In this document: positions 48,806-56,769 of the stretch, piece after piece
How positions within the stretch are numbered: position 1 is the first letter of the stretch
How the letters are laid out: every line of letters starts with the position of its first letter
Source of the DNA: Hymenobacter latericoloratus
GTDB taxonomy: Bacteria > Bacteroidota > Bacteroidia > Cytophagales > Hymenobacteraceae
Length of the DNA: 64,000 nt
NCBI RefSeq assembly: GCF_014199535.1
Contig: NZ_JACHNV010000001.1
Span: 1-64,000 of the forward strand
Direction: 5' to 3'
Program-made: the position numbers and the translations under genes
Notes under the pieces: model-generated
Database searches by the model: none
Seen by the model: only the letters and a program-made list of their open reading frames with translations
Told to the model about the DNA's origin: nothing

Positions 48806-50863
48806 CTACGCCGGAGCGGTTGGTGGGGGTACGCGAAAATCCAGGCTGACCGCCGTACCCTGCCCGGGCCCGGAGCGTACATCCAGGGTGCCGCCGAGGT
48901 AGTCGGCCCGGGCTTGCATACTGCGCAGTCCTACCCCCATGCGGGTCCCGTTGGGGTCAAAACCCCGGCCGTCGTCTTCTACTACCAGCTGCACATCGTG
49001 GTGGTGGCGCATAAGCTGCACGAGCACCTGCCGGGCCTGGGCGTGCTTCAGCACGTTGTTGAGCAACTCCTGCACCAGGCGGTACAGTGCCACCTCCGTA
49101 GCATGGTCGAGGCGGGCTTCCAGGCCGTAGGTTTGCAGGTGTACCTGCAGGCCTCCGGCCTGCTGCGCAGCGGCGCAGAGGTCCTGCAGGGCCTGGGGCA
49201 AGCCAAACGTGAGCAGGGCCTCGGGCATCATATTGCGGGCTACCCGGCGCAACTCACTAATGGAGCTGTCAAGATGGTCAACGGACTGGGCAAACAGCGC
49301 GGCAGCCTCCTCAGAAAGCACCACGCGGCCGCGCACAGTGCCCAGGTACAGCTTCACGGTGGAGAGCATGCCGCCCAACCCATCGTGCAGGTCGCGGGCC
49401 AGGCGGCGGCGTTCCTCTTCCTGGCCCTGCAACATGGCCGTAGTACTCAGTAGCTGCTTTTCCTGCTCCAGCTGCCGGATGCGCTGGGCCTGCAATTCCC
49501 GCTGCTGCCGGGCCAGGCGCTGGCGGTGGCGCAGCAGCAGCCCCAGCAGCCCACCGGCCCCAAGGGCTGCCAGGGCTAGGCCCAGGTACGCCATACTTAA
49601 CCGGCGCTGCTGCAGCAGCGCCTGCTGCTGGGCGGCCCGCTCGCGGCGCAAGGCCTGCAGCTGCTGGGCCTGCTGGCGCGTCCGGAAGCGCGTTTCCAGT
49701 TCCCGCACCCGGGCTTGCACGGCGGCCCCGGCCAGGGTGTCGCGCAGCTGCTGGCCGCGGCGGTAATAATACAGGGCCTGCTGCCACTGGCCGGCCTGCT
49801 CTTCCAGGTGGGCCAGGGCCGCCAGGTTGCTGATGAGCTGTTGTGCGTCGCCGAGCTGCTGGGTTAGCGCCAGGCTGCGCTGCATGGTGGCACGGGCCTG
49901 ACTCAGGTCGCCGAGTTGGGCTTCTGCCTGCCCTAGGTTAAACAGAATCTTGGCCTGGTAGCCCAGTGCCCCTTTGGTGGTGGCGTAGGGCAGTGCCCGC
50001 CGGAAAGCCTGCCGGGCCGGCTGAGGAAGCTGCCGCCCGAGGTAGTACTGGCCCAGTGTACCGTAGTACTCGCCGGCGTAGAACGGGTGCCGCTCTATAA
50101 TGGGGTAGGCGGCCCGGAGCAGCTGCCATGCACTATCGGGGCGGGCTTGCTGCAGCTGCAGAGCGGCCAGCTGCAGATACACCGGCGCCAGCTCGGGCAC
50201 CGGCCCGGTGGCACGGCCCAGGGCCACGGCCTGCCCCCAATAGGCCGCCGCCTGCTCGGGTTGGTTGAGGGCCTGAAAGCTGTTGCCCAGGTTGGCATAC
50301 ACCGTGAGGGTAGTGGGCACTTCGGCTGTGCCGGCCAAGTGGGAAACTGCCTGCAGGTAGAACTGGGTCGCGGCCTCGTAGCGGCCCTGCCGATCGGCTA
50401 CGTTGCCGCGGTTATTGGCAATGGCCGCCAGCAGCCTGCGCGTGCGCCCATCGGCCGCCGCCGAGCGTGGCAGGGCTGCGGCGGCGCGCTGGGCCAGCTG
50501 GCCGTAGCGCCGGGCGCGGTCATTGTCGTTGCGGATAATGGCCAGGGCGCTAAGCTGCAGCCAGCTATGGGCCTGTCCGTAAGCAAAGCCGGTGCGGGTG
50601 CTCAGGGCCAGGGCGTGCCGGGCATAGTGCCGGGCGCGGGCCGTGTCGGTGGGCGCCAGGGCGGCGGAAAGGCGCAGGGCAGTTTTGGCCCGAACCGTGT
50701 CGGAGGGGGCCGAGCGCAGGGCCTGCAGCAGGCTATCGGCGGCGGGTAAGCGGCTGGCCTTACTTGGCCAGGTGGCGCCGCTGAGTAGCAGCAACAGCAG
50801 CCCCAGCCGCCAGCCGCCGCGAAGCCTATACCACCCCAAAAATGAAAGAAAGCGAAGCCCCAT
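48806..50863 (-). CDS. TPR-containing NarX-type sensor histidine kinase
   Basis: The protein has 685 residues from the ATG at 50863 (MGLRFLSFLGWYRLRGGWRLGLLLLLLSG, signal sequence). A long frame upstream to 51007 has no family support. Residues about 35-390 are periplasmic tetratricopeptide repeats. One membrane segment (LSMAYLGLALAALGAGGLLGLLL, about 425-447) is followed by a coiled coil. The HisKA_3 box is RRLARDLHDGLGGMLSTVKLYLG (His near 494). The ATPase has ELLNNVLKHAQA (N box, about 603) and VEDDGRGFDP (G1, about 630), then GLRSMQARADYLGGTL. It senses an envelope signal and phosphorylates the adjacent response regulator. Confidence 0.93.
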   Translation of the reverse strand: MGLRFLSFLGWYRLRGGWRLGLLLLLLSGATWPSKASRLPAADSLLQALRSAPSDTVRAKTALRLSAALAPTDTARARHYARHALALSTRTGFAYGQAHSWLQLSALAIIRNDNDRARRYGQLAQRAAAALPRSAAADGRTRRLLAAIANNRGNVADRQGRYEAATQFYLQAVSHLAGTAEVPTTLTVYANLGNSFQALNQPEQAAAYWGQAVALGRATGPVPELAPVYLQLAALQLQQARPDSAWQLLRAAYPIIERHPFYAGEYYGTLGQYYLGRQLPQPARQAFRRALPYATTKGALGYQAKILFNLGQAEAQLGDLSQARATMQRSLALTQQLGDAQQLISNLAALAHLEEQAGQWQQALYYYRRGQQLRDTLAGAAVQARVRELETRFRTRQQAQQLQALRRERAAQQQALLQQRRLSMAYLGLALAALGAGGLLGLLLRHRQRLARQQRELQAQRIRQLEQEKQLLSTTAMLQGQEEERRRLARDLHDGLGGMLSTVKLYLGTVRGRVVLSEEAAALFAQSVDHLDSSISELRRVARNMMPEALLTFGLPQALQDLCAAAQQAGGLQVHLQTYGLEARLDHATEVALYRLVQELLNNVLKHAQARQVLVQLMRHHHDVQLVVEDDGRGFDPNGTRMGVGLRSMQARADYLGGTLDVRSGPGQGTAVSLDFRVPPPTAPA

Positions 50864-51112
50864 GCGCCGGCAAACTTGCTTAGGATTTGGCGAAGAAACC
50901 CTGCTGACCAGGAAATTACTGGTTTCCTGGTAGAGCAGATTACCGGCTTCCCGCGATTTCAGGAGCGAAGCCCGCCCGGCACCTTTGCAACGGTTCCGCT
51001 GCCTCATCTTCCACCGGCACGGGTGGGGTAGCAGCCCTGGCCTAAACCAGCCGGGAGCTGCCGTTCCGGCGGCAAGTCTGTGATTTTACCCCCTCTTTCT
51101 TATTCCTACCTG

Positions 51113-52171
51113 ATGTTTTCCCGCTACGCCTCCCTACTGCTCCTACTCTTAAGCGGCCTGCTGCTGGGCACAGCCTGCCAGAAAGAAAGTGACCCCACCC
51201 CCGTTTCAAGCCTGGAGCAAATCCTGCGCGACAATCCCGAGTACAGCACACTGTATGCCGGCCTGCGTAAAACCAACCTGCTACCCGCCCTGCAGCAAAG
51301 CAAGTTCCTGACGGTGCTGGCCCCCACCAACGCGGCCTTCGCGGAGCTGAGCGGCACTCCCTACACCACGGCGACCAGCATTATGGCTCTGCAGGATGTC
51401 GGCCAGATTGAGCAACTCCGCCGCGTGTTGCAGTATCATCTGCTGCCCGAACAGGCGCTCAACGAGGTAGCCGAAGTTGAACACAAGCAATTTACTACGC
51501 TGCTGCCGGCTGCTGGTGCGGCTGGCAACCAGTTGTACCTGTGGTATTTCAGCGGTAAAATAGCCCTGAATGGGTTGTACACTGCCTGGACCGACGCCCG
51601 GGGCCAGCACACGGTGGGCGGCGTAGTGCATGCGCTGCCCCATGTGCTGCTGCCACCGGCCCGCACCCTGGCCGAAGAAGTGCGGCAGCGTGCGGCAGAC
51701 GGAGCCGAGTACGGCTTGTTCTGGGAGGCGCTGCAGCGCCCGGTAGCGGCGCCGGTGCTGGCTTTGCTCAGCGATGCGCAGCGCGACTACACCCTGCTGC
51801 TGCCTTCCAATGGCGGCCTGCTCCGCACCCTGCGCCGCATGAACCCGGCCTGGACCAGCGTAGCGGCCGTGCCCGACGCCGCCTTGCTGCGTCTGCTGCA
51901 ACTCCACTGCCTCCCAACACGGCTGCCTTCCTACCTGCTGTTCAAGAATGACCGGAACCCGACTCTGGCGGGCAGCCAATGGGACTATGCCCTGGACTTC
52001 CACGGTGGATTCGATTTGTTTGGGCTCAAGCCGTATGATGCCAGCTGCCAGGTAATGCCCCATACCAATCGGCACCGGCTGTCCGAGCAGGAGCACCCGC
52101 ATTTGGTTGCCCTCGATCAAACGGCTACCAACGGCATTATTCACCTGCTCGATGATGCTGTTCAGCCCTGA
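51113..52171 (+). CDS. Fasciclin-domain lipoprotein
   Basis: The protein has 352 residues from the ATG at 51113 (MFSRYASLLLLLLSGLLLGTACQKE). LLGTAC is a lipobox (Cys22). The first fasciclin (FAS1) domain is clear: YSTLYAGLRKTNLLPALQQSKFLTVLAPTNAAFAEL (about 40-80) and LRRVLQYHLLPEQALN. A second, more diverged copy follows (about 195-350: FWEALQRPVAAPVLALLSDAQRDYTLLLPSNGGLLRTL). FAS1 proteins are surface adhesion modules. The gene is divergent from the histidine kinase. Confidence 0.9.
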   Translation: MFSRYASLLLLLLSGLLLGTACQKESDPTPVSSLEQILRDNPEYSTLYAGLRKTNLLPALQQSKFLTVLAPTNAAFAELSGTPYTTATSIMALQDVGQIEQLRRVLQYHLLPEQALNEVAEVEHKQFTTLLPAAGAAGNQLYLWYFSGKIALNGLYTAWTDARGQHTVGGVVHALPHVLLPPARTLAEEVRQRAADGAEYGLFWEALQRPVAAPVLALLSDAQRDYTLLLPSNGGLLRTLRRMNPAWTSVAAVPDAALLRLLQLHCLPTRLPSYLLFKNDRNPTLAGSQWDYALDFHGGFDLFGLKPYDASCQVMPHTNRHRLSEQEHPHLVALDQTATNGIIHLLDDAVQP

Positions 52172-52478
52172 ACTGGCTCTGCCTTCGTTTATCCGCTCTG
52201 TTCGTGGATGGCCAGATATCCGCTGCTTGTTTATTTGATTGTATAATCTAGTGATGAATAGTTGATTACTGAAATAATTACTGGGTAAGTGGGCGGCCGC
52301 GGCTTCAAGGACAGCTTGAGGTCGGGGCCGCCTGTTTTAGGATGTCGGGACTGTGGCAGGGCAGCAGCGGCCGGCTGGAGAAAAGTTGGCACGGTTTTGT
52401 AATACTACCCTCTCCGAAGCCGGCAGCCACCCGCTGCGCACCTCTGGTAGCCGGCCCTTCCTTCCAACCTTTCCTGCC
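52172..52478. other. Intergenic region with a terminator and AT-rich patch
   Basis: No gene. 52215-52290 is AT-rich and could hold a promoter for the next gene. The hairpin at 52292-52337 follows. Confidence 0.4.
52292..52337 (+). terminator. Intrinsic terminator
   Basis: GGCGGCC pairs with GGCCGCC and TCAAG with CTTGA inside, followed by TGTTTT. It is 121 bases after the fasciclin gene stop. Confidence 0.65.
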
Positions 52479-53264
52479 ATGAATACGAAGCGACTTTTCG
52501 GCCGCCTGGCCGCTGCTGCCCTTTTTGTTACCGCGTTTGCTACCGCCTCCGAGGCCCAGATTCAGCCCCACCGCGTACCGAAGTACACGGGTCCGGCCCA
52601 GGCCCGCCCGGTTCGTTCTACGCCCTCTTACTCCTCCTCGGCTTCCTCGGCCACCGATGGGGTGAAGTTCGGCATCCGGGCCGGCGTGAACGTCTCGGAC
52701 TGGTCGGGCGACGCGGTAAACAGCGTGATGGACCTGGCCGACTATACCAACGGGGCCGTGACCAAGGAAATGAAGCCCGGTTTCCACGCCGGCCTCTATG
52801 CCTCGCTGCCCCTGGGCCCCCGCTTTGCCATCGAGCCGGGGGTAGGCTACTCCGAGAAAGGTACCGTGCTTACGGGCCGCATTCCGCTGGAGCAGTTCGA
52901 CTTCCTGAACGCTAAAGTAAAAGCCACGGCCCGCATGGCCTACCTCGATATTCCGCTGCTGGCCAAAGGCTACCTCACTGATGGGTTCTACGTGTTTGCC
53001 GGTCCGCAGGCCTCGGTGCTGCTCTCGGGTAAGGCCCGCGTGAATGCCAGCGCCCTGGGCTTCTCAGCCTTCAATGAGAACTTCGATATCAAAGACCAGT
53101 TCCGCCAGGTAGATTTCTCGGTGACGGGCGGCCTGGGCTATCAGTTCCAGAACGGCCTGGGCCTAAGCGCCGGCTACGACTACGGCCTTTCGTCCCTGGA
53201 CAAAAACAACAATTTCGACGCCCAGAACCGCGTGATTAAGGCGTCCGTCAACTACTCGTTCTAA
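52479..53264 (+). CDS. PorT-like outer membrane beta-barrel protein
   Basis: The protein has 261 residues from the ATG at 52479 (MNTKRLFGRLAAAALFVTAFATASEAQ, signal peptide). A low-complexity Ser/Pro segment (about 28-60) is followed by an eight-strand barrel of the outer-membrane protein beta-brl_2 type: VKFGIRAGVNVSDWSG, FHAGLYASLPLGPRFAIEPGVGYSEKG, AYLDIPLLAKGYLTDGFYVFAGPQASVLLSG, VTGGLGYQFQNGLGLSAGYDYGLSSL, ending VIKASVNYSF. The C-terminal Phe is the usual barrel assembly signal. Confidence 0.9.
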   Translation: MNTKRLFGRLAAAALFVTAFATASEAQIQPHRVPKYTGPAQARPVRSTPSYSSSASSATDGVKFGIRAGVNVSDWSGDAVNSVMDLADYTNGAVTKEMKPGFHAGLYASLPLGPRFAIEPGVGYSEKGTVLTGRIPLEQFDFLNAKVKATARMAYLDIPLLAKGYLTDGFYVFAGPQASVLLSGKARVNASALGFSAFNENFDIKDQFRQVDFSVTGGLGYQFQNGLGLSAGYDYGLSSLDKNNNFDAQNRVIKASVNYSF

Positions 53265-53293
53265 CTCTCTCTCCCACTACCTATTCCCTGCAC

Positions 53294-53327
53294 AAAGGCC
53301 CCACCGATTTTCGGTGGGGCCTTTTTC
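53294..53327 (+). terminator. Intrinsic terminator
   Basis: AAAGGCCCCACCGA pairs perfectly with TCGGTGGGGCCTTT around TTT, with T-run. It is 30 bases after the OMP stop. Confidence 0.92.
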
Positions 53328-53599
53328 ATGCACGAGCAATATGAGGCACAGGAATAAAACACGGCAACTAGGAGTAAAGCCGAAGTCGGCCCGGCGGCGC
53401 TTATGGCGGCGCGTCTGCAACCGGCGCTGCCCGGCCGCTGTGAGTGGGGTTGGGCCGACTTCGGGGGGTAGGCAGAGCGGCAGCAAAACGCCCGAAACTA
53501 CCCGCGTAAACGGATGGCGCTGGCAAGAGCCAATGCATGCTTGATAAGTTGCAAGCTATTGGTAATAAGATTTTTAATTAGTTGTATCTGATGGGCTTA
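53328..53599. other. Intergenic region between convergent genes
   Basis: About 270 bases; no supported gene. 53540-53585 is AT-rich. Confidence 0.4.
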
Positions 53600-55624
53600 C
53601 TACCGCGCGCCTACTTCCACCGGGGCCGGGCGCAGGGCTTCCGCCAGCTTCACCAGGCGCACCAGCTCGGCGCGGTAGCCATCGGGGTCGAAGCGCCGGG
53701 CACCTTCGGCCAAGCGCGCCGTTGATTCCCAGGTGGCTGCGCCGCGGTAGTCGCTCTGGCGCAGCAGCATCCCGAACTGGGCCACCGCCGCCGCGAAACG
53801 CAGGTTTTCACTGGCTTCGGTCAGGGGGCGAGGGGCCCCGATCAGGGCTTGTTCCAGCAATTGGCTTTTGCTGCCCTGGGGCTCTTTGTAGCGCAGCTTC
53901 ACGGTGAGCAACTCAGCCGAGGCGTTAGCCTTGGGCGCTGGCACCGACTGGTACTTGAGCGGATCGACGGTGGCACGGGCTCCTACGGGCACTACCTCAT
54001 AAAGAGCCGTTACGGTGTGACCGGCACCTAATTCGCCGGCATCTTTGCGGTCGTTGTTAAAGTCCTCGGCGGCCAGCAGGCGGTTTTCGTAGCCTACCAG
54101 GCGGTACTCGCGCACCCGGGCCGGGTTGAACTCCACCTGCAGCTTCACGTCCTTGGCAATGGTGAACAGCGTGCCGCCAAACTGCCGGACCAGCACCCGC
54201 CGGGCTTCGTCGAGGTTGTCGAGGTAGGCGTAGTTGCCGTTGCCTTTGTCGGCCAGCAGCTCCATTTTCTTGTCCTGGTAGTTGCCCTGGCCTACCCCCA
54301 GCACTGTCAGGAACACGCCGGTTTCCCGCTCCTGGGTGATGAGGCGTTCCATGGCCGCGTCGCTCTGCTCGCCCACGTTGAAGTCGCCGTCGGTGCAGAG
54401 AATAATGCGGTTGTTGCCTTCCTTATTAAAGCTCTGACGCGCTACCTGGTAAGCCAGGCGCAAGCCCGCCCCGCCCGCCGTGGAGCCGCCCGCCTGCAGC
54501 TGGTCGATGGCCGCCAGGATGTCGGCGCGGCGGGAGCCGGGGGTAGGAGGTAGCACCAGGCCAGCGGCCCCGGCGTACACCACCAGCGCCACCTTATCCT
54601 GGGGGCGCAGCTCGTTGGTAAGCAGGCGCAGGCTTTGCTGTATCAGCCCGAGCCGGTCGTCGCCCATCATGGAGCCCGACACATCCACCAGAAAGACCAG
54701 ATTGGCGGGCGGCAGCTTCTCGGTAGCCACCCGGCGGCCCTGCAACGCCACCTGCACCAGCTGGTGCTCGGGGTTCCAGGGGCACTCGGCCAGCTCCGTA
54801 AGCACCCGGAAAGGCTCGGGGGAGGTAGGGGCCGGAGCGGGGTAGTCGTACTGGAAGTAGTTAATGAGCTCTTCGGTACGCACCGCGTCGGATGGAGGGA
54901 GCTGACCCTGCTGCAGAAAGCGGCGCACGTTGCTGTAGCTGGCCGCATCCACATCAATGCTAAAGGTACTCAGCGGGTCTTTGGCAGCATTGTGGAAGCC
55001 GTTTTCAGCCAGCGAAGCGTAGGTTTCGCCCGCGCCGGGTTCAGGGCGGGGCATCATGTAACCGCCGCTCGGGCTGATAGCCACTCCAGCTACCCGGCCT
55101 TGCAGGGCATAATCAGCAGAAGTGGCGCCTTCACCCGGTTCGAGCCCCGCGAGGTCTGCCGGATTATCAGTGTTGCCGGCCACTGTTTCGGTCTGTTGCC
55201 TGCGGCTGTTGGGCGAGGCCGGGCGAGTGGCCCGTGGCTTGGCTTTGCCAGTAACTACCACTTCGCTTAGCTGCCGCCGGTCCGGTTGCAGGGCAATAGT
55301 GGGCACTACAGTCTGGCCCGGACGCAGGGTTAGCTCCCGCGTTACGTAGCCAATGGAGCTGAAAACCAGGGTTCGGTGCTCTGCTTTCAACTCCAGCTGG
55401 AAGTAGCCTTTGGACGTGGTAGTAGCCCCGTTCCGGGTTCCTTTTACCAGCACCGTGACGCCTGGTAACCCTCTTTTCGTGCGGGCATCAATCACCTGAC
55501 CTTCCACAAAAGATTGAGTTGCAGGATTCTGTACGTGGTAGCGCGCGGGAGCAGGCTGCTGGGCCTGAGCAGGTGAACCGGTGAGTACGCCGGCTACTAA
55601 GGTGCAATACAGGAAACGGGGCAT
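53600..55624 (-). CDS. VWA-domain protein (YfbK-like) with carboxypeptidase-regulatory-like domain
   Basis: This 674-residue secreted protein has a signal peptide (MPRFLYCTLVAGVLTGSPAQAQ). Residues about 38-125 are a CarboxypepD_reg-like/SusC N-terminal domain (VEGQVIDARTKRGLPGVTVLVKGT...FSSIGYVTRELTLRPGQ...LSEVVVTG). After a linker comes YfbK-type VWA (about 205-480): TFSIDVDAASYSNVRRFLQQG, the MIDAS motif VFLVDVSGSMMGDDRL near 311, and LCTDGDFNVGEQSDAAMERL. The C-terminal DUF3520-like part follows (about 490-670). It is divergent from an ECF sigma/anti-sigma pair whose anti-sigma carries the same N-terminal domain. Role unknown, probably envelope stress or surface assembly. Confidence 0.9.
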   Translation of the reverse strand: MPRFLYCTLVAGVLTGSPAQAQQPAPARYHVQNPATQSFVEGQVIDARTKRGLPGVTVLVKGTRNGATTTSKGYFQLELKAEHRTLVFSSIGYVTRELTLRPGQTVVPTIALQPDRRQLSEVVVTGKAKPRATRPASPNSRRQQTETVAGNTDNPADLAGLEPGEGATSADYALQGRVAGVAISPSGGYMMPRPEPGAGETYASLAENGFHNAAKDPLSTFSIDVDAASYSNVRRFLQQGQLPPSDAVRTEELINYFQYDYPAPAPTSPEPFRVLTELAECPWNPEHQLVQVALQGRRVATEKLPPANLVFLVDVSGSMMGDDRLGLIQQSLRLLTNELRPQDKVALVVYAGAAGLVLPPTPGSRRADILAAIDQLQAGGSTAGGAGLRLAYQVARQSFNKEGNNRIILCTDGDFNVGEQSDAAMERLITQERETGVFLTVLGVGQGNYQDKKMELLADKGNGNYAYLDNLDEARRVLVRQFGGTLFTIAKDVKLQVEFNPARVREYRLVGYENRLLAAEDFNNDRKDAGELGAGHTVTALYEVVPVGARATVDPLKYQSVPAPKANASAELLTVKLRYKEPQGSKSQLLEQALIGAPRPLTEASENLRFAAAVAQFGMLLRQSDYRGAATWESTARLAEGARRFDPDGYRAELVRLVKLAEALRPAPVEVGAR

Positions 55625-55667
55625 GGCAGATACCAGTAGAAGTGAAAGGATTAAATTGACTACCTAT

Positions 55668-55949
55668 TCAGGGCTTAGCAGTAGTTGGCTCAGGCTGTTC
55701 TGCGGCCCAGCGGTGCAGCCGCTTCTCCCGGCGCTGGGCCTGCCGGGGCGCCGTGCGGGCTTCGTCGGCCCGAATGCCGGCACATTCCTGGGCGTTGGGC
55801 AGCCGCCACGGCAATACCGGTGAGGGCCCGACAGCGGCAGCCGCGGCGGGGTTCAGGGTATCGGGAGGGGTAGGGCGCTGGGCCCGCACCGGCTGGGTAG
55901 CGACGAGGGCCAGGGCTGAACCGGCCAGCAGGAAATAGGAAGGCAACAT
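55668..55949 (-). CDS. Small secreted hypothetical protein
   Basis: The protein has 93 residues from the ATG at 55949 (MLPSYFLLAGSALALVATQPVRAQ, signal peptide). The mature part is polar and Pro/Ala/Arg-rich (PNAQECAGIRADEARTAPRQAQRREKRLHRWAAEQPEPTTAKP) with one Cys. It lies just upstream of the VWA gene on the same strand, 43 bases apart, so it is probably co-transcribed. Function unknown. Confidence 0.65.
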   Translation of the reverse strand: MLPSYFLLAGSALALVATQPVRAQRPTPPDTLNPAAAAAVGPSPVLPWRLPNAQECAGIRADEARTAPRQAQRREKRLHRWAAEQPEPTTAKP

Positions 55950-56133
55950 AACCGAGGGCGTTAGGGTAGCAGCTTGTATTTCAGATGCCCCCGGCCAACG
56001 GATTCCACACGCCACCTGAAAAATATTTTTACCGGCTTGCCTTTCGAGGCTCTGCTAGACGATTCCGGCCCGGCCGCGCCATGCTTTTCCGGCCTGAAAG
56101 CGTAGCTTTCGGTTCTGGCCCTTTTGCCCTGGT

Positions 56134-56769
56134 ATGTTCTTTCGTCGCTCCCGCCGTCCTGCGCCTGCTGCCGAGCTCTCCGATGCGGAGCTGCTCCGGC
56201 GCTACCATGCCGAGGGCGACGTGCACGACCTGGGCACGCTCTACGACCGGCACATGACCGAGGTACTGGCCATCTGCCGGCGCTACCTCCGCGACGAGGA
56301 AGATGCCAAGGACGCCGTCATGCAACTCTTTGAGCAGTTGGTAAGTAAGTTGCGCCAGCACGAGGTGGAGAACTTCGCACCCTGGCTGCACGCCACGGCT
56401 CGCAACCATTGCCTGATGGTGCTACGGGCCCGGCAGCGGGCGGGGCCGGCAGCGGGTGGGGCGCTGGTGGTGCATTTTCCGGATGCCGCCGGTATGGAAT
56501 CGGCGGCGGCCCGGCATCTGGCAGATGATGACCCCACCGAAGCCGACCTCCACGAACAGCAGCTTCAGCACTTGGAGCACGCCCTGGCTGAGCTACCTCC
56601 CGGCCAACGACGATGTCTGGAGCTGTTCTACCTCGAAAAGAAATGCTACCGCGACATTGCCGAGCTCACCGGCTTTGATCTGAACGCGGTGAAAAGTCAC
56701 CTCCAAAACGGCAAGCGCAATCTGCGCCGCCACCTCGAAACTACTGCCGCTTCCAATGCTTCGCCCTGA
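56134..56769 (+). CDS. ECF-family RNA polymerase sigma factor
   Basis: The protein has 211 residues from the ATG at 56134 (MFFRRSRRPAPAAELSDAELLRRY). Region 2 is LGTLYDRHMTEVLAICRRYLRDEEDAKDAVMQLFEQL (about 33-70). Region 4 is ALAELPPGQRRCLELFYLEKKCYRDIAELTGFDLNAVKSHLQNGKRNLRRHL (about 150-202) with the helix-turn-helix. It directs RNA polymerase to a stress or envelope regulon. It overlaps the anti-sigma gene by 14 bases, so the pair is translationally coupled. Confidence 0.94.
   Translation: MFFRRSRRPAPAAELSDAELLRRYHAEGDVHDLGTLYDRHMTEVLAICRRYLRDEEDAKDAVMQLFEQLVSKLRQHEVENFAPWLHATARNHCLMVLRARQRAGPAAGGALVVHFPDAAGMESAAARHLADDDPTEADLHEQQLQHLEHALAELPPGQRRCLELFYLEKKCYRDIAELTGFDLNAVKSHLQNGKRNLRRHLETTAASNASP

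Noticed and set aside
50864..51007. Extended N-terminus of the TPR histidine kinase
   Set aside because: The segment before the ATG at 50863 lacks a signal peptide start; the later ATG gives a proper signal sequence.
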